From NCBI GenBank assembly GCA_044370935.1, contig JBILUQ010000036.1, positions 1 through 20,745 of the forward strand: a DNA stretch of 20,745 bases. The letters run 5' to 3'. This document shows positions 16,479 through 20,745 of this stretch, in pieces (the first letter of the stretch is position 1; every line of letters starts with the position of its first letter). The translations under genes were made by a program, and so were the position numbers. This DNA comes from Chth-196 sp044370935 (GTDB taxonomy: Bacteria; Verrucomicrobiota; Verrucomicrobiia; Chthoniobacterales; Chthoniobacteraceae). The notes under the pieces were generated by a model that saw only the letters and a list, made by a program, of their open reading frames with translations, did no database searches and was not told the DNA's origin.

Positions 16479-17621
16479 TTACACGTTGAACCTGAACTCC
16501 ACAACGTCCCCGTCCTGCACAACGTACTCTTTGCCCTCGATCCGCAGCTTGCCGGCTTCGCGTGCCTTTGCAAACGAACCCAGCGAGACCAGATCATTGA
16601 AAGCCGTCACTTCCGCGGCGATGAAACCCCGTTCGAAATCCGAGTGGATCACGCCCGCCGCCGCAGGCGCTTTGTCTCCGGCCCGGATCGTCCATGCCCG
16701 GGTTTCCTGTTCGCCGGTCGTCAGGTAGGTCCTCAAGCCGAGCAGGTGGTACACGGCCCGAATCAAAGTGCCCACCCCGCTGCTCTTGACCCCGAGTCCT
16801 TCGAGGTATTCGGCCGCATCGGCCTCCGGCAGGTCCACGAGCTCGCTTTCGATCTGCGCGCTGATCACTACCGCGCTCGTCGCGAAATTCGACGCCGCGT
16901 ATTGCTGCACCGCTTTCACGTGAACTGCTGCGGGAATCGAGTCGTTTGCCGCCCCTGTCTCGATCATGTTCGTGACAGCGGCGAGGTCGCTCTCCGCCAC
17001 GTTGCACGCAAAGATCGTGGGCTTGCTGGTGAGAAGGAAGAACTCCTTGGCGAGGCGGCCTTCTTCGTCGGAGAGTGCCGCGGTGAGGGCGGGCTTGCCG
17101 TCGTTGAGGTGAGGTAGAAGCTTTTCGATGACAGCTGCTTCCGCTTTGGCGGCCTTGTCGCCCATGCGCACCGATTTCTGCAGCCGCTCAGCCCTCTTGG
17201 TGAGCGTGCCGATGTCGGAAAGGATCAGCTCCGTGTTGATCACTTCAATGTCGCGCACTGGGTCGACCGAGCCGCTCACGTGATGCACGTCGTCGTCTTC
17301 AAAGCATCTCACAACCTGCACGATTGCGTTCACTTCGCGGATGTGGCTCAGGAACTGATTGCCAAGGCCCTCACCCGCGCTCGCTCCCTTCACAAGTCCG
17401 GCGATGTCGACGAATTCGATGGCCGTCGGCACCAGCTTTTTGGAGTGTGAAATCTTCGAGAGCACTTCCAATCGCGGGTCCGGCACGGTGACGATCCCGA
17501 GGTTGGGGTCGATCGTGCAAAACGGATAGTTTGCAGCCTGGGCTTTGCGCGTCCTGGTGACTGCGTTGAAGAGCGTGGATTTACCAACGTTGGGAAGGCC
17601 TACGATACCGGCTGAGAGCAT
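16479..17621 (-). CDS. ychF: Redox-regulated ATPase YchF
   Basis: This 380-residue protein matches the family along its length. The P-loop is GLPNVGKST (8-16). The Switch II block is DIAGLVKGASAGEGLGNQFL (72-91), with Leu in place of the usual catalytic Gln. NVAE (207-210) replaces NKxD and accounts for the family's preference for ATP over GTP. A coiled middle segment (about 135-200) precedes the C-terminal TGS domain (about 298-378; TYLTTGEQETRAWTIRAGDKAP, and EYVVQDGDVVEFRFNV at the end). YchF binds the ribosome and is linked to oxidative-stress control and translation. The start MLSAGIVGLPNVGKST is the family's usual start. The 106-base gap to the protease gene has no clear terminator. Confidence 0.96.
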   Translation of the reverse strand: MLSAGIVGLPNVGKSTLFNAVTRTRKAQAANYPFCTIDPNLGIVTVPDPRLEVLSKISHSKKLVPTAIEFVDIAGLVKGASAGEGLGNQFLSHIREVNAIVQVVRCFEDDDVHHVSGSVDPVRDIEVINTELILSDIGTLTKRAERLQKSVRMGDKAAKAEAAVIEKLLPHLNDGKPALTAALSDEEGRLAKEFFLLTSKPTIFACNVAESDLAAVTNMIETGAANDSIPAAVHVKAVQQYAASNFATSAVVISAQIESELVDLPEADAAEYLEGLGVKSSGVGTLIRAVYHLLGLRTYLTTGEQETRAWTIRAGDKAPAAAGVIHSDFERGFIAAEVTAFNDLVSLGSFAKAREAGKLRIEGKEYVVQDGDVVEFRFNV

Positions 17622-17917
17622 TTGAAAAAGTGGAGTTTGTGGATGGGTGTGGCCTGCAGGTGCGCAGCGGACCCGCCCATGGGAGCGAGCCGAGTTTCAA
17701 AAACCACGCGACCCGTAGACTGAACGCAAAAGGGGCCGCGCTCAAAGAGGATTATTTTTGGGGACGCTCGTACGCGCCTGCATACGGGTTTTTTTTCAGG
17801 GGGTGGCGGGGCCGGCGGGCGTTCAGGGCGCGAAGGGAGATGTGCAGCGGTGGCGCGGCTCGGCTTGAGGCATCCCTCGCGGGGAAACTGATTTAAGGAG
17901 TTTTCTTTTCTGGAGGG
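17622..17917. other. Divergent intergenic region, ychF / LacI-family regulator
   Basis: The region is 296 bases with no credible gene. It must hold the start signals for ychF (-) and probably for the regulator (+). Near the regulator, AAGGAG (17895-17900) and TGGAGGG (17911-17917) resemble ribosome sites. A T8 run (17789-17796) follows a poor stem (CGTA 17769-17772, TACG 17783-17786). No strong operator palindrome is obvious. Confidence 0.4.
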
Positions 17918-19048
17918 ATGATGGAGGGTAAGAATATTCTTATGAAAAATACGATGGCGGAAGGATTCAAGGGCGGCGCTCACACGGCGCATGTGCATGG
18001 GTTGCGCGGGGGCAAGGTGCGGTTGAAGGACGTCGCTGCCGCCGCGGGGGTTGCCATCAACACGGCCTCCACGATCCTAAACAGGCGGCCTAACTCGTGG
18101 GCGTCGAAGGAAACCGAGGAGCGGGTTTTCAAGGCCGCCGCCGAGCTCGGCTACCGTCCGAACCGCGCGGCGTTGGGGCTCAGGATCGGGCGTTTCCACA
18201 CGGTCGGACTGCTCGTGGCGGACATCAACAATCCATTCTACACTTCGTTTGCGCACTACCTGACCCTCGAGGCGGAGCGGCAGGGCTACGATCTGGTGAT
18301 TGAAACCTGGCGCAACGATCTGCAACGCGAACTGGCGTGTCTGGACGACATTCTGGACCGGCAGGTGGACGGGGTGGTGGCGTTCCTGAGCGACCACGAA
18401 GTTCACAGGAAGTTCCTGAGCCGCCAGTTTGCGGCGGGCATGCCGTTCGTGGTCGTGGGCACTGTGGCTTCGGATGTGCCTCCTGTGGACTCGGTCCTCG
18501 CGGATTTTCGAAGCGGACTGAGGGACGCGATCGACCACTTGTACACCTCGGGCCACCGACAGTACGCGTTTGTGTGCGCGCTCGCGGACGGTCAGGCCGA
18601 CGGGCAGAGGGCGCATTTTTTCAAGGAACTTCTCGCCGACCGGCATCTGAGCCCCGGCAGCTACGAAATCGTTCGGTGCGGACCCGAGATCAGCGATGCG
18701 CACGCAATCGCACGGAAGCTTCTCACCGCGCCGCGCCGGCCCACGGCGATCGTGGCCTTGAATGACCTCGGGGCGATGGGCGTGCTGCGTGCCGCCTCGG
18801 AGCTGGGGTTGCGGGTGCCCGCAGATCTTTCCGTAGTGGGTGTCGATGATACGCCAATCGGCCGGTATCTGCCCGTGAGCCTTTCGACGATTGCGCAGCC
18901 GCTCCAGGACATGGCGCGGCGCGCGTGGTGCCTGATGTTCGAGCGGATCGAAGGGGCGCAGCCCAAGCCGCACATGGAGCAGGCGCTATTTTCTACGACG
19001 TTTGTCAGGCGCGAGACCTCCGGCCCACTGCAGGCGAGAACTTCCTAG
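17918..19048 (+). CDS. LacI-family transcriptional regulator
   Basis: This 376-residue protein has a helix-turn-helix at about 34-56 (VRLKDVAAAAGVAINTAS, TILN) and a hinge-helix region GYRPNRAALGLR (78-89). The periplasmic-binding-protein-like effector domain runs from about 95 to 370. It has VGLLVADINNPFYTSFAH, VDGVVAFLS, GHRQYAFVC, PTAIVALNDLGAMGVLRAASELGL and LSVVGVDDTPIGRYL, all in family order. The effector is probably a sugar, not identifiable from sequence. Before the HTH lie 33 residues rich in Gly and His, an unusually long leader. Two ATGs abut at 17918 and 17921 and another is at 17942, so the start is uncertain. It lies 240 bases upstream of the fructose bisphosphatase gene on the same strand and may regulate it or itself. 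Confidence 0.9.
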   Translation: MMEGKNILMKNTMAEGFKGGAHTAHVHGLRGGKVRLKDVAAAAGVAINTASTILNRRPNSWASKETEERVFKAAAELGYRPNRAALGLRIGRFHTVGLLVADINNPFYTSFAHYLTLEAERQGYDLVIETWRNDLQRELACLDDILDRQVDGVVAFLSDHEVHRKFLSRQFAAGMPFVVVGTVASDVPPVDSVLADFRSGLRDAIDHLYTSGHRQYAFVCALADGQADGQRAHFFKELLADRHLSPGSYEIVRCGPEISDAHAIARKLLTAPRRPTAIVALNDLGAMGVLRAASELGLRVPADLSVVGVDDTPIGRYLPVSLSTIAQPLQDMARRAWCLMFERIEGAQPKPHMEQALFSTTFVRRETSGPLQARTS

Positions 19049-19084
19049 TAAAATACCGCGTTGCTGCGGGCGCTTGACGCGATA

Positions 19085-19104
19085 GCAAGTGCCAAGGCAA
19101 GTGC
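19085..19104 (+). repeat. Short direct repeat
   Basis: GCAAGTGC occurs at 19085-19092 and again at 19097-19104, period 12, in the gap after the regulator gene. Spacing near one helical turn could suit a pair of protein-binding half-sites, but the element is short. Confidence 0.3.
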
Positions 19105-19222
19105 TGGCGTGGCGCGAAATTCTTGGGGATCTCGCGCACGGGTGCATCCGAGGTGAGTGCGTTTGGAGATTACTAGGAAACTGGGGCGAGTCTTCAACGC
19201 CAGCGCACGCGCGCTTTTTCGG

Positions 19223-19251
19223 CGGAAGCGTCAGGATTTATTTGGCTTCCG
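19223..19251 (+). promoter_or_regulatory. Inverted repeat upstream of the fructose bisphosphatase gene
   Basis: CGGAAGC (19223-19229) and GCTTCCG (19245-19251) are perfect 7-bp complements around a 15-base AT-richer loop, 37 bases before the chosen start. It could be a 5'-leader hairpin or a binding site for the neighbouring regulator. The wide spacing is not typical of a LacI-type operator. Confidence 0.35.
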
Positions 19252-19288
19252 ACTCGGCTCAGTGCATAAGGAATCGTTTCTTGTTTTT

Positions 19289-20353
19289 ATGTTACACACA
19301 GTCTCCCTCTCGCAAAGTGATGCAGAGCGCACCATCGAATTCGAATTCGTGCGCGCCACCGAAAATGCCGCTCTCAACTCCCTCTCGTGGTTGGGGCGCG
19401 GGGAGAAAGAGTTTGCTGACGCTGCCGCTTGCGATGCGATCTACGGGGTGTTCGACCTAGTCGATCTTTGCGGTGAAGTCGTCATCGGCGAGGGGATCAA
19501 GGACAACGCCCCGGGTATCTTTCTTGGGGAGCACCTCGGCACATGGAAGCCCGGTTCCCCGAGCTTCGACATCGCGCTGGATCCAATCGACGGGACTTCC
19601 AACATCGCAAGCGGCCTCCCGAATTCCATCTCCGTTATTGCGGCCAGCCAGACGCATTCCGGCAACGGGCGGGCGATGATGAATCTGCCCGCGTTCTATT
19701 CGAAAAAACTGGCGTTCGGCCCCGACGTGGTTCGTGCCATCGAAAAGGGGATGGAGCCGCTCAGCCTGGAGGCGCCCTTGGAAAAAACCTTGGCCCTGGT
19801 CGCAGACGCGCTCGGCAAACGCGTGCCGGAACTGGTCGTGATGACCATGAACCGTCCGCGCCACGAGAATCTCATCCGCGAGATCCGGCGCGCAGGCTCC
19901 GCACTGCGGCTGATTTCCGACGGTGACATCACGGCAGCGGTCTCGCCCTCGATGCCGGATTCCGGGGTGGACATTTATTTTGGGATTGGCGGGTCGCCGG
20001 AGGGCATCCTTACGGCCGCGGCGTTGAAGGCGCTTGGAGGCGGGATGCTCTTGCAGATGTGGCCCAAGGACGATGCGGAAAAGGCGCAGATTCTGAATGA
20101 GGTCTCAGCGGAAGAGTTGCAGCGCGTGTTTGGCGTGGACGACTTGGTGTCCGGCGAAAGCGCGATTTTTTGCGCCACTGGAATTAGCGACAGTCCGTTG
20201 CTGCCGGGTGTGAAAGTCACCGGTAAAAAAGCGGTGACGACCTCGGTGCTCATGCGCGCGCGCAGCCGCACGGTGCGCTACATCAGAGCGGTGCACGATC
20301 TGGAGCACAAAACCATCCACCTCCGAAGCGCGCGCAGCGACAAGAAGCTTTAG
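19289..20353 (+). CDS. glpX: Class II fructose-1,6-bisphosphatase (GlpX type), divergent
   Basis: The protein is 354 residues from ATG 19289. The open frame extends to 19157, but the extra 44 residues are basic and unlike the family, while MLHTVSLSQSDAERTIEFEF leads straight into the conserved RATENAAL. GlpX blocks: ACDAIYGVFD, VVIGEGIKDNAPGIFLGE (64-81), LDPIDGTSNIASG (97-109), NRPRHENLIREIRRAG, LISDGDITAAVSPSMP and GVDIYFGIGGSPEGILTAAALK. The enzyme dephosphorylates fructose-1,6-bisphosphate in gluconeogenesis and needs divalent metal. Two usual blocks differ: DEAP is DNAP, and DP(L/I/V)EGT is DPIDGT, a Glu-to-Asp change at a metal-ligand position. The fold is clear; activity is likely but not certain, and other sugar bisphosphates are possible. 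Confidence 0.88.
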   Translation: MLHTVSLSQSDAERTIEFEFVRATENAALNSLSWLGRGEKEFADAAACDAIYGVFDLVDLCGEVVIGEGIKDNAPGIFLGEHLGTWKPGSPSFDIALDPIDGTSNIASGLPNSISVIAASQTHSGNGRAMMNLPAFYSKKLAFGPDVVRAIEKGMEPLSLEAPLEKTLALVADALGKRVPELVVMTMNRPRHENLIREIRRAGSALRLISDGDITAAVSPSMPDSGVDIYFGIGGSPEGILTAAALKALGGGMLLQMWPKDDAEKAQILNEVSAEELQRVFGVDDLVSGESAIFCATGISDSPLLPGVKVTGKKAVTTSVLMRARSRTVRYIRAVHDLEHKTIHLRSARSDKKL

Positions 20354-20432
20354 GCGACGGCGGGCCTCGAGCGGCGGTTACTGGCGGCGCTGACTTGAGG
20401 GCGGCGTGTCGGTTTACCGCGTGTCGTTTCAA

Positions 20433-20510
20433 TTACTTTCCGCCCTGGATGCGCTCGCCCAAAGCTTCGTCCAGCTTGCCTACCAAGAAGGTGGCGCCTT
20501 TTTCGACTCG
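20433..20510 (-). pseudogene. Possible C-terminal remnant of a truncated gene
   Basis: On the minus strand a frame ends at TAA (20433-20435) and reads RVEKGATFLVGKLDEALGER, then IQGGK, a well-formed amphipathic C-terminus. Directly upstream in the same frame is TGA (20511-20513), so only 25 codons remain. The neighbouring frame continues open to the window edge, which could mean a frameshift, or an insertion that cut off the rest of the gene. The parent protein is not recognised. Chance is possible at this length. Confidence 0.3.
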
Positions 20511-20538
20511 TCAATTTTGCGTGAGGCTACACTGCCCT

Positions 20539-20712
20539 GACGCATGATTGCGTCGAGGTTCAGGCCGCCCATAATTTTTACAGCGGGAATAGATCGGACT
20601 CGTTGGGGACCTACCTGTTTCGGGGGTTTGAATGTCCCGCGCCTGCGTCCGTGTGCCTCTGTGGCAGGAGCAACTTTGTAGTCCAGCCCCCCCTGGGACC
20701 GCGTAGCCCCAG
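20539..20712. repeat. Cluster of short palindromes, possible dispersed intergenic element
   Basis: GACGCA-TGAT-TGCGTC (20539-20554) is a perfect 6-bp stem with a 4-base loop. CCTGC (20642-20646) pairs with GCAGG (20664-20668), and CTGGG (20693-20697) with CCCAG (20708-20712). Dense stems without coding character suggest a structured RNA or a repeat family element. Copy number elsewhere is unknown. Confidence 0.35.
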
Positions 20713-20745
20713 CTGCGCTTCGTAAAATCCACAAAAAATACTCGC

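Larger units (their letters stand above)
20354..20745. other. Gene-poor end of window
   Basis: These 392 bases carry no intact gene I can support. The first 80 bases after the fructose bisphosphatase stop are GC-rich. 20433-20510 holds the tail of a broken minus-strand reading frame. From 20511 on, small palindromes dominate and the open minus-strand frames read as low-quality peptide rich in Arg, Gly and Pro. A gene may begin beyond the right edge. Confidence 0.5.

Noticed and set aside
16373..16597. N-terminal extension of the active protease
   Set aside because: It overlaps the end of ychF and precedes a clear signal sequence at 16372.
17769..17796. Intrinsic terminator with T8 run
   Set aside because: The stem is only 4 bp with a mismatch, and it lies between divergent genes where no transcript should end.
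18077..18973. Long antisense frame across the LacI-type gene
   Set aside because: It is a GC-driven antisense shadow, rich in Arg/His/Pro; the plus-strand protein fits its family throughout.
20480..20734. Minus-strand 84-codon open frame
   Set aside because: It starts at TTG, has Arg/Gly/Pro-rich sequence without domain character, and coincides with a palindrome-rich block.
1..20745. CRISPR array, tRNA, rRNA, transposase or prophage genes
   Set aside because: No regular spaced repeats, cloverleaf-like segments or mobile-element protein motifs were found on reading both strands.

Overview
The window looks like chromosomal DNA from a member of the Verrucomicrobiota, probably near the Opitutaceae. 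This is an inference. It rests on the giant secreted ThuA / SGNH / dehydrogenase-propeller / HEAT fusion typical of PVC-superphylum genomes, a secreted neutral-ceramidase-like hydrolase, weak Shine-Dalgarno signals, fairly high GC and Gram-negative envelope genes. No rRNA, tRNA, CRISPR, transposase or phage gene was seen.

Layout. 1-200 is the 3' end of nadK. 399-5046 (+) holds a 1359-residue exported multidomain protein and a small two-helix membrane protein 22 bases downstream. 5113-8410 (-) holds a StrF-type glycosyltransferase with an unassigned N-terminal half, followed by a secreted ceramidase-like enzyme. 8411-8628 is a divergent intergenic region with two perfect inverted repeats. 8629-9938 (+) holds an LpxH-like metallophosphatase and an EVE-domain protein. 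10019-12977 (-) is a housekeeping block: accD and folC share a GTGA stop/start overlap, and a TerC-family membrane protein follows. 13153-17621 (-) holds ychF, an intact HtrA/Deg-like protease and a diverged paralogue that has lost the catalytic residues. 17918-20353 (+) holds a LacI-family regulator and a divergent class II fructose-1,6-bisphosphatase. The last 392 bases hold a short tail of a broken reading frame and a region rich in small palindromes, with no convincing intact gene.

Functionally most of the window is core metabolism (NADP, malonyl-CoA, folate, gluconeogenesis) and envelope biology (glycosyl transfer, lipid A-type phosphatase, periplasmic quality control). The accessory part is the exported fusion, whose C-terminal azurin-like copper domain carries a complete type-1 copper ligand set. 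No CxxCH haem site is present, so the protein may pass electrons through copper. The second point of interest is the protease/pseudoprotease pair, which probably arose by tandem duplication and resembles plant DEG9-type enzymes in its C-terminal PDZ region. I did not find a recognisable new defence or mobile system. Gene starts were moved downstream of the longest open frame for the ceramidase, terC, folC, both Deg-like genes and the fructose bisphosphatase, because the extensions overlap neighbouring genes or precede a clear signal peptide or family N-terminus.
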